This document shows, piece after piece, positions 23,676 to 33,308 of a DNA stretch of 46,973 nucleotides. Source of the stretch: Gammaproteobacteria bacterium. Lineage in GTDB: Bacteria > Pseudomonadota > Gammaproteobacteria > Xanthomonadales > SZUA-36. The stretch lies in the NCBI GenBank assembly GCA_021772915.1, contig JAJFLB010000069.1:1-46973 (forward strand). Direction: 5' to 3'. The notes beneath the pieces are model-generated. The model was not told the DNA's origin. It did no database searches and was given only the letters and a program-made list of their open reading frames with translations. Made by a program: the position numbers and the translations under genes. The stretch's first letter is position 1; each line of letters opens with the position of its first letter.

Positions 23676-24275
23676 TTACCGCCCGATGTCGGTTGCGTTG
23701 GTGCTTTCGATTTCCTTGTTGAACACAAGTTGCGAGCCGTAGAGCATCGCCGTTTTGAACAGGATCGCGCCGATGTGCCCGAAGTCGATGTTGACATGGA
23801 GCGTATCCATCGCCATCAGACCCAAGCCGGAGTAGTTGACAAGGAAGATGCCCGACTTGTCGGGCGAGACAATATCAGTGGACGCGACTTCTGTGATTGT
23901 TCGGGTTGTATCGGTGACGGGCGAGATGACATCGAAATCGCCGGTCGCGGTCTGGTTCAGGTACGACACACAGGTTGGATCGCCCGCGAGGGTTGCTTGA
24001 AGCTGGAACATCAGGAACATCGCGTCGTCGTATTGGTTGTAGTCCATTGGGACGCGCAGCGGGACGGTAAAGGTGTCGTCCGCGTGGGTCGATGTGTGGT
24101 TGAACACGCCGATGTCGCCGCTCGTTGCGCCGTCGATTGTCGGAGCGGTATTGGTGCCGTTCAGATTCGCCATCGTATCGTTGATGGGAACTTCTCGGTG
24201 CGTCAGAACCCGGCCATCGGGCTCGTATAAGGTGCTGAGGAAGTTGGCAAGCATTTTCAGATCGGGTGCAGACAT
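23676..24275 (-). CDS. virion protein between adaptor and nozzle, 199 aa
   Basis: ATG at 24275 with AAGGAG. Mixed alpha/beta soluble protein with Thr-rich strands and an ordered C-terminus (TLHVNIDFGHIGAILFKTAM). Its fixed place between the adaptor-like and nozzle-like genes suggests a tail-tube or head-completion part. No family recognised. Confidence 0.6.
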   Translation of the reverse strand: MSAPDLKMLANFLSTLYEPDGRVLTHREVPINDTMANLNGTNTAPTIDGATSGDIGVFNHTSTHADDTFTVPLRVPMDYNQYDDAMFLMFQLQATLAGDPTCVSYLNQTATGDFDVISPVTDTTRTITEVASTDIVSPDKSGIFLVNYSGLGLMAMDTLHVNIDFGHIGAILFKTAMLYGSQLVFNKEIESTNATDIGR

Positions 24276-24286
24276 CGATAATCTCC

Positions 24287-25138
24287 TTACAGGATGGTTG
24301 TTCCGCCAACCGTAATCGATGACGGGTATCCAGCGCGTTGCGGGTCAAAGTTCACATCACCGTCAGGCCCGGTGTTTACTCTGCCGAGCCTGCCGAGTGT
24401 TACGGGGCGGTCGGCGGAATCCTGTTCCACCGCTCGCGCAAGCGCAGCCGCGTACTCTTCGCGGTGCAGTTGTATGTTTCCAGTCTCAAACTCAATCGCG
24501 GCTTCGAGCTTGATCGCACGTTCAACGATCTCATCGTACCGTGAGCCAAAGAAAAAGATGTCATCGGCATGGTCCATCTTCTCGGGACAGGCCATGTACG
24601 CGAAGGTTAGTGTTTCCACACTCGACGGCGCTGGGTACAGTTTCATCTCATACCCGGAGAACCCATGCCCATGCGTCGGCTCTGATTGTTCCATCCGAAC
24701 AAACGCGGCGATCTCGGGTTGCCCCGATTCATCCGGTCGGATGGTTTTCATATCGAGGTAGTCTTGAACGGTGACGATCTTGATCCGTCGCGGCGTGCCG
24801 TCAACGATATTCAGATGGTTGGTCCTGGGGCGACCACCGAACGCGACGGGCATCCGGTATCGCCCGGCATCGCCGTTGATATTTAGCGGACCATCGCCAT
24901 CCGTGTTGGTGACGATCTCGGCTACTTGTTCGAGGACCGCCCACTCCCGGCGCTCGTTGACCAAGCGGGAGAGTGCGCGGTTGACAACATCCTTATGCCG
25001 TTGCAGGACGTAGGTTTTCATTGTCGAGTCGATGGCTTGAGCGCCGGTTGACTTGACGACAAAGTATCCCTCGGTCTTTGCCTCACGCGACACCAGAACG
25101 AGCATGTTCAGCAGCGTCATTCCTGTGTTTGCGGGCAT
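24287..25138 (-). CDS. head-tail adaptor-like protein, 283 aa
   Basis: ATG at 25138 with AGAGGA. The N-terminal half is helical. The middle holds MKLYPAPSSVETLTFAYMACP followed by FGSRYDEIVERAIKLEAAIEFE, the order of strand then long helix that I associate with podophage adaptor proteins, which form a ring under the portal. Gly-rich C-terminus. The gene is separated from the head genes by a strong hairpin at 25161. Confidence 0.55.
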   Translation of the reverse strand: MPANTGMTLLNMLVLVSREAKTEGYFVVKSTGAQAIDSTMKTYVLQRHKDVVNRALSRLVNERREWAVLEQVAEIVTNTDGDGPLNINGDAGRYRMPVAFGGRPRTNHLNIVDGTPRRIKIVTVQDYLDMKTIRPDESGQPEIAAFVRMEQSEPTHGHGFSGYEMKLYPAPSSVETLTFAYMACPEKMDHADDIFFFGSRYDEIVERAIKLEAAIEFETGNIQLHREEYAAALARAVEQDSADRPVTLGRLGRVNTGPDGDVNFDPQRAGYPSSITVGGTTIL

Positions 25139-25160
25139 GGTGTTGTCCTCTTAGGGGAAA

Positions 25161-25192
25161 CCCCCCGCCCGGCGTTGAGTCCGAGCGGGGGG
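25161..25192 (-). terminator. GC-rich hairpin between head and tail genes
   Basis: In leftward RNA, CCCCCCGCTCGG pairs with CCGGGCGGGGGG over 12 positions with one U-G pair and an 8-base loop, followed by TTTCCCC. On the rightward strand the same position is a C-A mismatch, so the leftward RNA is the folded one. The weak T tail suggests partial termination that lowers tail expression below head expression. Confidence 0.6.
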
Positions 25193-25219
25193 TGAAGAAA
25201 CAGGCAAATCGGTCACGGA

Positions 25220-26371
25220 TTACGCGGGTGCGATGCATCGCATACGGAACACGCCCATCAACTGAGCGGTAGATGCGGAACTCGCCATCACGCCGATCTG
25301 GAAATACTGCGCGTTCGTGGGCCAAACCGTAGTTCCGGCGTCGGCTGTGTGAAGGAGCGTCCAAGTACCGGCGTCCAGTTCCTTGTAGTAGAAGTAGAAA
25401 TCAAACCCGTCCGTGTAAACGAGGAAGTGATTTTTTTGGCCGTCCACATGCGTCAGCGCCGTAGCGCCGGTGTCCTGCACGGATTCTTTGGACGCTTCAA
25501 CTACCCAATCGGTAGTGGCGGCTTGCTTCAAGAAAGCGGCACCAGACCATGTAGCGAGAAAATCATCCGTGTTGGACATCGGATCTGTTGCGGTGTGCGC
25601 GTCGGCAAAGCCGCACCAGATATTCCCGAGTGTTCCAGATGACGGTGTGTAGTCGATGACGGCGTAGCCCATGTAGGGCGTACCAGCGACCGGCGTAAGC
25701 AGCCCGGTGTGGAAGTACGCTTCTTTCGCGTCGGTGGCGACGGTGTTGAGCGAACTTTTCTGTCCGCCGACATCGGCAGAGTCATAGCCGGTTGTTCCGA
25801 TACCGGCGATACCTTCTGCGATGTTGACGGGATCTGCCGCGATGCCGATAGCGCCGAATCGCGTATCAGTATGAACCTGACTTTTCTCTTTCCAGTAGTC
25901 GATGGCCCATTGTCCGTGCAGCAGTTCGCATTGGACAAGAGCGCCGTTCGCACCGGCTGTTGCAGATGTGCCGTCAACGGCTTCCAAAGCGCGGAGGATG
26001 GGTCCACCGAACGTAGCGCCGATTCGGGCGAAGTATGTGCCAGGGAACACCCCAAGCACGTCGCCAGCGGCAACATTGTTATCGGTGCGGACCTTGATCC
26101 ACTCGATGCCACGATCATCGAGCGGAACGACATCGAGATCATATCCCGAGCCGGTCACGCCGACGTTTCCTGATTTCACCGCGAACACCCGAGGGTACGA
26201 ATCCATCAGGGTTGCCACGGATGCGCGGGTCATCACGTTTTCACGCTGAAAACCCGTCTGAGACTGATCCTCGACCAGCAACATGCCGCCCCAGATTTCA
26301 TCTGAGGTAGCGTTTGGATTCACGATCCGGTTGTGCATGATCGGAGGCTGAGAGCCAAGTCCGTCTGTCAT
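25220..26371 (-). CDS. head decoration-type virion protein, 383 aa
   Basis: ATG at 26371 with AAGGAG. It follows the capsid gene directly. Residues 1-180 hold a small beta domain (VVPLDDRGIEWIKVRTDN) of the sort seen in decoration proteins. The C-terminal half reads as a carbohydrate-binding-like sandwich (NHFLVYTDGFDFYFYYKEL). Attachment to the capsid surface with an exposed binding domain is the likely role. Exact family not recognised. Confidence 0.55.
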   Translation of the reverse strand: MTDGLGSQPPIMHNRIVNPNATSDEIWGGMLLVEDQSQTGFQRENVMTRASVATLMDSYPRVFAVKSGNVGVTGSGYDLDVVPLDDRGIEWIKVRTDNNVAAGDVLGVFPGTYFARIGATFGGPILRALEAVDGTSATAGANGALVQCELLHGQWAIDYWKEKSQVHTDTRFGAIGIAADPVNIAEGIAGIGTTGYDSADVGGQKSSLNTVATDAKEAYFHTGLLTPVAGTPYMGYAVIDYTPSSGTLGNIWCGFADAHTATDPMSNTDDFLATWSGAAFLKQAATTDWVVEASKESVQDTGATALTHVDGQKNHFLVYTDGFDFYFYYKELDAGTWTLLHTADAGTTVWPTNAQYFQIGVMASSASTAQLMGVFRMRCIAPA

Positions 26372-26414
26372 TGTTTTATCTCCTTATGAGATTTGTGTTG
26401 AGCCTACCGACCGA

Positions 26415-27542
26415 TTACCCGGCGACGAGTGAGGCAGCGTCAGTTGCGAACGTAAGGTGAACCATGCCACAACCCTTGCGGACGTTGCGGCAACGGGTCG
26501 CCATGCGTGTCACGATGTTCCAGTGTTGGACGAAGGGGCGGTTGTGGGTGCGGAGTCCACCGCCACCAGCGCCGTTGCCGACTTCCTTGAACCAGACACC
26601 CGGACGACAGCCGATGTCCCAGTAGGACCAGTTCACGAAGAACCACGGACGGATGATGTCTTGGTCAAGATCCTCGACGCGCGTAACAGGAACGGAGCCC
26701 TGCCACATGAGCCGTCCACCCTCAAAGGTGAAGTCGGAACCACCAGCGTCCGCCAGGCGGCGGGCGAGCAGATAGTTCTCAACACCAACGAAGATTTCCC
26801 ACTGAGGCTTGAAAGACATCTCGATCGTGGCAAGCTGCCCCGGAACGGAGAAGTCAACTTGCAACGAGATCCAGCGGAGCGCGTCTGTCAACTCTTGGCC
26901 GCCGTTTGTGGCGATCACGTTGACAGGGTTGCGCCACTTGGATTCGGTGTCGCCAGCGATCCCGCCCTTTTCGTCCTCGGTGTTCCCGTCTTGATAGCGC
27001 ATACGGATTCCGAGATCGCCACGCTGCCCAGCGGCGGTTGCCGCATCAGCGGCGCAGCACCACGTCTGCAACCCGGCGAGGGTGTTGGGGTCGGAACCGT
27101 CGACTGGCTTCTGGAAGAAACGGCGGTCTTTGGTTCGGAACATCGCGCGGAACGCGGGGAGTCGCTTTGAGTCGGTGAGCGAGAAGAGAACGCTGGCGGC
27201 GTTGCCGCCTTGTCGCGCGTCCTCGACCTCGAAATCATCGACCATCCAGCCCTTGACGAAGTTGACGATGCGAACAGAAAGCTGTTGCTTGTTCACCGGC
27301 GCACCGTAGCCGACTTCACCGTAGGAGCCGATTACCTGTGCTTCGCCGTCATCTCGCAGGTCAACTTCTTCGACCCACGTTGTACCGTTGGACACCATCT
27401 CCTTGCGCTGGGAGCCGATGCGCCCGCCGATGAGATAATGCCGTAGGTCTTGGTTTCCATTGATTTTATCGAACTTCCGGTGGTCAACGACCGCTCCGAC
27501 CAGTTCAACATTGTCTGGTGCCGCAATACCTGAGAACGCCAT
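26415..27542 (-). CDS. probable major capsid protein, 375 aa
   Basis: It follows the scaffold gene by 35 bases and is the only gene in this interval with the size and composition of a capsid protein: no long coiled coils, a balanced alpha/beta mix, repeated Trp-containing strands (WISLQVDFSVPG, MSFKPQWEIFVGVENYLLARRLAD). I expect an HK97-type fold but cannot see a diagnostic motif. The ribosome site AGGGAG lies in the 3' arm of an 8-bp hairpin at 27551-27570, unusual for a gene that should be translated heavily. Confidence 0.65.
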   Translation of the reverse strand: MAFSGIAAPDNVELVGAVVDHRKFDKINGNQDLRHYLIGGRIGSQRKEMVSNGTTWVEEVDLRDDGEAQVIGSYGEVGYGAPVNKQQLSVRIVNFVKGWMVDDFEVEDARQGGNAASVLFSLTDSKRLPAFRAMFRTKDRRFFQKPVDGSDPNTLAGLQTWCCAADAATAAGQRGDLGIRMRYQDGNTEDEKGGIAGDTESKWRNPVNVIATNGGQELTDALRWISLQVDFSVPGQLATIEMSFKPQWEIFVGVENYLLARRLADAGGSDFTFEGGRLMWQGSVPVTRVEDLDQDIIRPWFFVNWSYWDIGCRPGVWFKEVGNGAGGGGLRTHNRPFVQHWNIVTRMATRCRNVRKGCGMVHLTFATDAASLVAG

Positions 27543-27550
27543 AGTTGGTT

Positions 27551-27570
27551 CTCCCTATATGAATAGGGAG
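27551..27570 (-). promoter_or_regulatory. hairpin containing the capsid ribosome-binding site
   Basis: In leftward RNA CTCCCTAT-TCAT-ATAGGGAG is a perfect 8-pair stem with a four-base loop. Its 3' arm is the Shine-Dalgarno of the capsid gene, eight bases from the ATG. It may be an RNA-processing or stability element, or a switch that holds translation until ribosomes or a protein open it. Confidence 0.55.
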
Positions 27571-27577
27571 GCATGTT

Positions 27578-28666
27578 CTACCGTCGAGCGCGACCAAACA
27601 GTTCATCCGTCGTCATCTCGGTCGCGTTACCGGCGATGGCCTCATTGAGCCTCGCCGCCAACACGCTTTGGTCAGACAGATCATCTGTGGTTGCACCGCT
27701 TCCACGGCTTGCGGGTGGTATCTCCCGCGTGCCGGTTCGCGTTTTCAATCCTCGACGCAGATCAGCCTCCGCTTGCTTGCGAATCTGAGTTGGGTCTGAG
27801 GAAACCGAACGGTGAACAAAGTCCATAATCTGTTCTGTATTTGGGGTCTGTCCGAAGTGGCGCAGGCCCGCTGCAAATACCATCACGGCGTCTTTGAGTT
27901 GCTGACGAGTCTGCAACTGTGTGGGTGACGCAGATCCGTTCACACCGTAGAACTTCCCTTCCGGGTCGTGTTGGGTGATGAATGTATCGGCGGCACGGTC
28001 GAGTTCTTCGACCTGCGCGCGTTGGCTTTGTTGCTCGGCATCGGCTTGAGAGAGTTCTTTATCGCGCGACATCTCTAATCGAGCGCGCTGGTTACCAACC
28101 ATCTCTTCGATCTCGTAGTCCGCTTTTCCGTCGTCGGTCGCTTTTTCGCGCAACTCGGTTTCGGCATCGGAGATCAGTTTATCGTGCTTCGCGTTTACAG
28201 CTTCAAGACTGTTTGGACTGTTGGGTTTCGCCTCGGTCTGGCCGTTCGCGTCTGGGCGCGGTGACGTAGCCATTTCGCGGCGAATCAGAGCCAGCGTTGC
28301 GTCCCGGTCATCGGTCAGGTACTCGGCAAGTTTCGTCACCGTAGCACCCTGATCGATTGCGAACTTCACAACCTCTGGGTCGATCCCATCCAGAACACTG
28401 TAATCCACGTCAACGGCGCGACCTTCTTCCGCGTGCGATGGTTCGCTCGGCGGCGGTGCTGCCTGGCTTGGTTGTGGGTCGGTGGTCCGGGTTTGTTCAT
28501 CTACCGGGTCTGGATGCGATGTAGCCGATGCAGATTCGAGAGGAGCGCCACGATTGAGCATGTCGTTGATGACAGACTCGGCGCTATCGCCCTCGTCAAC
28601 GGGCGGTGCCTGTTGAGCGGTGTCCACGGATGGAACGGCGGCTACTGTTGCTTCTTCGTCCGGCAT
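27578..28666 (-). CDS. scaffolding protein
   Basis: 362 residues, ATG at 28666 with GGAGG. The N-terminal 100 residues are acidic and Pro/Ser-rich without order. The middle is charged coiled coil (AETELREKATDDGKADYEIE), and the C-terminus is basic and helical, the usual capsid-binding end. Lying between portal and capsid genes, it fits an internal scaffold that guides procapsid assembly. No protease domain is visible. Confidence 0.75.
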   Translation of the reverse strand: MPDEEATVAAVPSVDTAQQAPPVDEGDSAESVINDMLNRGAPLESASATSHPDPVDEQTRTTDPQPSQAAPPPSEPSHAEEGRAVDVDYSVLDGIDPEVVKFAIDQGATVTKLAEYLTDDRDATLALIRREMATSPRPDANGQTEAKPNSPNSLEAVNAKHDKLISDAETELREKATDDGKADYEIEEMVGNQRARLEMSRDKELSQADAEQQSQRAQVEELDRAADTFITQHDPEGKFYGVNGSASPTQLQTRQQLKDAVMVFAAGLRHFGQTPNTEQIMDFVHRSVSSDPTQIRKQAEADLRRGLKTRTGTREIPPASRGSGATTDDLSDQSVLAARLNEAIAGNATEMTTDELFGRARR

Positions 28667-28745
28667 GGTTTACCTCCACGGCGAACATCGCCGCTGGTGG
28701 ATTGATACCCGATTGCGGATCATAAGTCCAGTGTCAAGCCCGAGA

Positions 28746-30674
28746 TCAGACCGCTGCGGCGGTTTGCTGGGCGATCTGGCTTGGGTCGAAGTTGGCGCTT
28801 TGGTTGCCCGTCTGGGCGGCTGGATCGAGCCCACCGGGTAGCCCACCGGAGAATCCACCGCCGCCGCTGGGGAATTTCAGGCCATCAGAACCGCCGTACT
28901 GCATCAGGGCGATGCGGATATTGCGGTCGCTGACCCGCGAATCGTGCAGCAAACGCTCTATCTCGGCCATCGGGATCTGGTTCGAGCGGCGAGAGAGATC
29001 GATGATGTCGGCCACCTTGATAACGCCGCCGCTCATCTGTTCGATCTGCAACCCCATCGGGATGTCCTCGGCAACCAACTGGCGGACCGCGCTGGCGATC
29101 TGGGAGTCTGATCGGTGGGACATCGAGCCGTGCCTGATCGAGAAGTTGTGATCGAAGAAATCTCGATCCTGCAACATCTCTTTGGTCAGGGTGAACGGCA
29201 CCTTGATCGATCGCCCGGATGGGGCGGTCAGTTCCATCTCTACCTTGTGTTCCAGTAAGGGGTTACGCCATTCGTGCCACCCGAACATCTTGGCGTGTGT
29301 GTCCTGCCATTCTGAGGATCTGTTTGCCATGAACCCGAGGGCCACGCCTAGTTGCTCCTGCAACGCCTGGACCTCTGTGGCGGTCATCTCGCCCTTTGTC
29401 TGCAAAAACTCAACATTCATCCCCGCGCGACCCGACATATTCAGCAGCGTACCGATGCCCGATTCAGTTGTGTCGGATGGTCCACCGATCTCGGCGGGCG
29501 TGATGCCGCTGACGCTGGCAACTTCGACAACTGTTCCGTCTTTCGCGCGGGAGAGCGCTTGTACCAGTTCCTTCGCAACCTGGCCCTTCTTCGCCAGCAA
29601 CACCTTTTTGTGCTGCCCCATTGACTCGATCCACTGGTGGGTGACGTTGTTGAGAGCTTCCGCGATGGGGACCATGAACGCTGCGGGCGACGTGCCGAGG
29701 GCAGAACCCGGTAAGTCGATGAACGACAAGCGGTTATAGCCACCGTTGTCGGGCAGATCCTTGTCCCATTCGCGGATTGATACGACGTGGGCCAATCCGC
29801 TCGATCCCTTTTGGACGAGGAAGGCACCGTCTTTCGCACCAGCAAGGACGATCACCAGCGGCTCACGCGAGTAGCGTCGATCGTTGAGGAACACGCGGGT
29901 CAGCACGACGTACTTTTCGCTGAGATCCGCGTTCTGGCGTCCAGATTGCCCCTCGGTATGCTCAAAGTTCCGGCGATCTGGCTTGAGATCCACCCATTTT
30001 GGCAGCAGGGCGACTTCATCCTCGGTTAGCACTCTCGAATCAACGATCTCACTGGCGATGGCGCGGTAGCGGTGTCCCTGCATCGGTATATGGTGTGGAT
30101 CGACGGCGTTGCGACCAACAAAGGTGTCGTTCATATTGATCGACTGGAACCCGATTTCGGCGGGGTCCACAAACTCGCCTGTTTCAAGCTGTTGTAGTTT
30201 GTCTGTCGGTCGGACGAATGTGTAGGTGAGCCCCCATCCGACGAGCGCGTTCAGCACCGCCATCTGTGATTTTTGTTGATGCTTGATCTGTCCCGAAACC
30301 GTCTGCATGTGCGCCTGCATTGTCCATGCGATCGGATCGAACGCTGCGGTGTGTTTCGGTGTGACCGACCATTCCCCGGCGCGCCCCGCGAGGTTAGCGA
30401 GCAGGGCCAACATCGCGCGGTGGAAGATTGGTATGTGGTGCAGATCGGCATTGTTACCAGATGCGTGCGAGCCCATATACATGCCGAGCATTTTGTCGGC
30501 GTGTTTCATCGCAAGGCTTTGTTGCTTGAACCCGCCTTCGATCTCCTGTGTGAGTTGTCGAAGATCGGCTGTTGACAAGCCGTGGTTGCTTGCTTGTGTC
30601 GCGGCGAGCGCACGTTTCTTTTCGGCTCTGCCTGATTTGCCGCCGCGTCTGGTTTTTCCCCGTCGCTCTGGCAT
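28746..30674 (-). CDS. portal protein
   Basis: 642 residues from ATG 30674. After a basic N-terminus (RRGKTRRGGKSGR) comes the typical portal body: helical stretches, SFIDLPGSALGTSPAAFMVPIAEALNN with the long helix, MTATEVQALQEQLGVALG, and a Gly/Pro-rich C-terminus. Twelve copies should form the DNA channel at one capsid vertex. The gene follows the large terminase by 14 bases, as expected for head-assembly modules. Confidence 0.8.
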   Translation of the reverse strand: MPERRGKTRRGGKSGRAEKKRALAATQASNHGLSTADLRQLTQEIEGGFKQQSLAMKHADKMLGMYMGSHASGNNADLHHIPIFHRAMLALLANLAGRAGEWSVTPKHTAAFDPIAWTMQAHMQTVSGQIKHQQKSQMAVLNALVGWGLTYTFVRPTDKLQQLETGEFVDPAEIGFQSINMNDTFVGRNAVDPHHIPMQGHRYRAIASEIVDSRVLTEDEVALLPKWVDLKPDRRNFEHTEGQSGRQNADLSEKYVVLTRVFLNDRRYSREPLVIVLAGAKDGAFLVQKGSSGLAHVVSIREWDKDLPDNGGYNRLSFIDLPGSALGTSPAAFMVPIAEALNNVTHQWIESMGQHKKVLLAKKGQVAKELVQALSRAKDGTVVEVASVSGITPAEIGGPSDTTESGIGTLLNMSGRAGMNVEFLQTKGEMTATEVQALQEQLGVALGFMANRSSEWQDTHAKMFGWHEWRNPLLEHKVEMELTAPSGRSIKVPFTLTKEMLQDRDFFDHNFSIRHGSMSHRSDSQIASAVRQLVAEDIPMGLQIEQMSGGVIKVADIIDLSRRSNQIPMAEIERLLHDSRVSDRNIRIALMQYGGSDGLKFPSGGGGFSGGLPGGLDPAAQTGNQSANFDPSQIAQQTAAAV

Positions 30675-30688
30675 ACCTAAATCCTACT

Positions 30689-32833
30689 CTATGTGAGGTC
30701 AGAACCCCAGCCCCCACGGATAAACTCTGATCTGCCCCGAGCTTGGGCACGCTCCGCGTCGGCGTCCTCGATCGCTCTAATGATACCAGCAGGGGTCATC
30801 GGATTCTCTTCTGCCTCCATCGCTTTTATCATTTGCAGCCGTTGTTCGACAGACAGGCCATCCAGACGGGTTTCGGTGCAGAGCAGGGCATACTGGCAAG
30901 TGGCGATAGCCAGGTCGCCATGAACCATCCGATCTGACTTCTTCTCGATCGCCATAAGGTCGGAGCAGACCGACCCATCCTCGGTTCGGAGCATGGATTT
31001 GAGTTCGTCCAGCGCGTCCCCATCGCACTCTTTTACCTCGCCGTTGGCGATCATATCGCCGTACATCGTGATGAGTTCGGCTTTCTTCTCTTCGTTGGAG
31101 AACCAGCCAACCTTCGTAGAGTCGAGGTTTTCGAGCTTATCGTCCGTTGACCGCATAAACACGGCGTACCATCCGAGGTAGTCGATAACTGTCTTTTTCC
31201 CGAACGCGCCGCCGATTCCGTTGGTTTCCCAGCACATGATCGCGGGGTTTAGCCCACCGAACCAGATGGCGAGAGCGACGGCGATCCGGCCCTGATCCTC
31301 TGGTGAGTACGCTGCGCTGGACCACGTTCCCACGGCGGCTTGCCGGTTGAGATCCCAGATGCGCATCGCGCCGGGGTTTCGACCGACCCCGGCACCGGGA
31401 TCAACCGTAATGGCGTAGTTGGTGTCCTGATCGGGGCGTATCTGTCCTGTTACCGGGTCGGACAGGAGTGGCACCCAGAGTTTGAGTGACGGGTGTTCGA
31501 GGGGGAGTCCGTCGCGTTCGATGCCGTACAGATCGTCAAAATCACGAAAATAGATCGCCGCGCTTTCTTTCTTCATCAGGCGACGATCACCCTCACCTAG
31601 ACGGTATGGGTTGATCGTCGGCGCATCGCCATCGAAGTCACGCGCGAACACCAGTTCTCCGGTGTGGATTGGTTCGAGCCAGCCCATATCCTCCGCGTCT
31701 GCACGGTAGTTCTCGATAAGTTGCGAGGGCAAGAGGTATCGCCCCGTCCCGCCGAGTTGTCGGTTCAGGTTCTCCGCGACCGAGCGCGCAAGCATGCGCT
31801 TGTTGGTGAACGTGCCGAGTGTTTCGGCTTTGTACCAGGAACAGTTGATCCCGAGCGGCGTAGATTCGTCAACGTACCGATCGAACGCCTTGTAAGGATT
31901 GTTCTCCCATCCGAGATGGAAGATTTGCACGCGCTTCTGCTGGACGTTCCGGTTGAACTGTGAACCGTCGTAAACGGTCGAGACATGGACCTGCGAGATG
32001 GTTGCGGCGTCAAGCGACTGTTCGATCGCGTCGAGTTCTTTGATTCGCGCAGCCTCATCGATGTAACACTGGTTGATACGCGAGCCAGTACCGGCAGCCT
32101 CGGTGGTGGGCTCGCCCGAGATCGTATTGAGCAGTTTCGAGTTCTGGATCAGGAACGAACTAAACTTGACATGCTCCAACAGCCACGGCGGGAGTCTGCG
32201 TTTGTCGAGGTTGTAGCCGATCTTCCAGAACAGGGTTTTGGGGTCGCCGGTATTCGGCTTGTTGTTGCCCTTCGACACTTCCTCTTGTCGGCGGGAAACG
32301 AATAAGTAGTTTGCACCGCGCCCGGTGAGGAATCCATGCAGCGCCTTGACGGTGGTGAGCCAAGACGCCCCTTCGTCGCGGCTCTTGACAAGCGCGAGCG
32401 ACTGGCCCTCTAGCTCTGCGGTGTGCATCCCGATGAGGATGGCGTCTTGTGCGGGCCACGTCAGGAACGGGCGGCGGTTGAACTTACTATTGACGACCAT
32501 CCCGGCGACATCGGGCTCGGTGAGGATGTCGCGCTTGGCGAACGTCCAGCAGAACAGGTTGACGAAGAACACGATGGATTCTGCGGCTTGCTCGAACACG
32601 ATGCGGCGGAACTGGGCATCATCTTCTGCCCGTCCCAGAACATCACGCTTCCATTCTTTATGGGAGTCCAGATCCTTCGGGATGAGGGAGTTGATCCGAG
32701 GGCAGTAGTACGCATTACTCCGATCTTTCCTTGTCTGCGAGTAAGAGAGCGGGCACAGGTCGTCCAGTGACGGGTTCTCTGGCTTCCACCCTTCCCACCG
32801 CTCTCGCAGCAATCTCGGAGAGTTGCTTGGCAT
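30689..32833 (-). CDS. terL: terminase large subunit
   Basis: 714 residues. ATG at 32833 has AAGGAG nine bases upstream, so the start inside the upstream gene is real and the two genes overlap by 119 bases. The ATPase half shows a variant Walker A KSRDEGAS (150-157) and Walker B CYIDEAA (Asp259, Glu260). The nuclease half begins ITVDPGAGVGRNPG (about 480) and has a late Asp in HGDLAIAT. It would cut concatemers and drive DNA into the procapsid. Confidence 0.9.
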   Translation of the reverse strand: MPSNSPRLLRERWEGWKPENPSLDDLCPLSYSQTRKDRSNAYYCPRINSLIPKDLDSHKEWKRDVLGRAEDDAQFRRIVFEQAAESIVFFVNLFCWTFAKRDILTEPDVAGMVVNSKFNRRPFLTWPAQDAILIGMHTAELEGQSLALVKSRDEGASWLTTVKALHGFLTGRGANYLFVSRRQEEVSKGNNKPNTGDPKTLFWKIGYNLDKRRLPPWLLEHVKFSSFLIQNSKLLNTISGEPTTEAAGTGSRINQCYIDEAARIKELDAIEQSLDAATISQVHVSTVYDGSQFNRNVQQKRVQIFHLGWENNPYKAFDRYVDESTPLGINCSWYKAETLGTFTNKRMLARSVAENLNRQLGGTGRYLLPSQLIENYRADAEDMGWLEPIHTGELVFARDFDGDAPTINPYRLGEGDRRLMKKESAAIYFRDFDDLYGIERDGLPLEHPSLKLWVPLLSDPVTGQIRPDQDTNYAITVDPGAGVGRNPGAMRIWDLNRQAAVGTWSSAAYSPEDQGRIAVALAIWFGGLNPAIMCWETNGIGGAFGKKTVIDYLGWYAVFMRSTDDKLENLDSTKVGWFSNEEKKAELITMYGDMIANGEVKECDGDALDELKSMLRTEDGSVCSDLMAIEKKSDRMVHGDLAIATCQYALLCTETRLDGLSVEQRLQMIKAMEAEENPMTPAGIIRAIEDADAERAQARGRSEFIRGGWGSDLT

Positions 32834-33308
32834 TTTCTTCGCGCTCCTTCTCTGATTGGTCGATCTCCCCGAGGTAGTGTTTTACTTCCTTCTCAACGCG
32901 GTGCATCTGCAAGGGTAGCCCGATCAGTCTATTCGTGTAGTTTCGGCGTGCCTCATCGCGTCTGCGGGGATCGTCCACCGGCTGAAACATGATTTTCCAT
33001 TGACCATCTTCGGAGAGTTGCGGCGCGCCGTCGTTGCCGAGCAGTAGAACGGGCTCCACCCAACACATCCCGATAAAGAAATCGGACATGATGCACATCG
33101 CCAGGTTGGGGGCTTCTGACTCAACAAGTTCCGCGAGCCAGTTTGGACCGTGGTTTTTGCAGATCGACAGCGCCTCATTGAACTTCATAAACGTGGTAAG
33201 CCCGGCTTTCAGCTTCTCGCGTTCCGCTGGACTGATCGTATTACCGAGTTCTTTTTTGGTCGGCTTCTTCTTCGTTGTCTTTTTCTTCGCGGTTTTTTTC
33301 TTCGCCAT
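32715..33308 (-). CDS. terS: probable terminase small subunit
   Basis: 197 residues. The first 20 are nearly all Lys and Thr (MAKKKTAKKKTTKKKPTKKE), a likely DNA-contacting tail, followed by helical segments and a charged C-terminal helix. No classical HTH is seen; the call rests on its place just upstream of, and overlapping, the large subunit. The ATG shares bases with the stop of the fibre gene (TGATG). The last 39 codons are read in a second frame as the start of terL. Confidence 0.5.
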   Translation of the reverse strand: MAKKKTAKKKTTKKKPTKKELGNTISPAEREKLKAGLTTFMKFNEALSICKNHGPNWLAELVESEAPNLAMCIMSDFFIGMCWVEPVLLLGNDGAPQLSEDGQWKIMFQPVDDPRRRDEARRNYTNRLIGLPLQMHRVEKEVKHYLGEIDQSEKEREENAKQLSEIAARAVGRVEAREPVTGRPVPALLLADKERSE

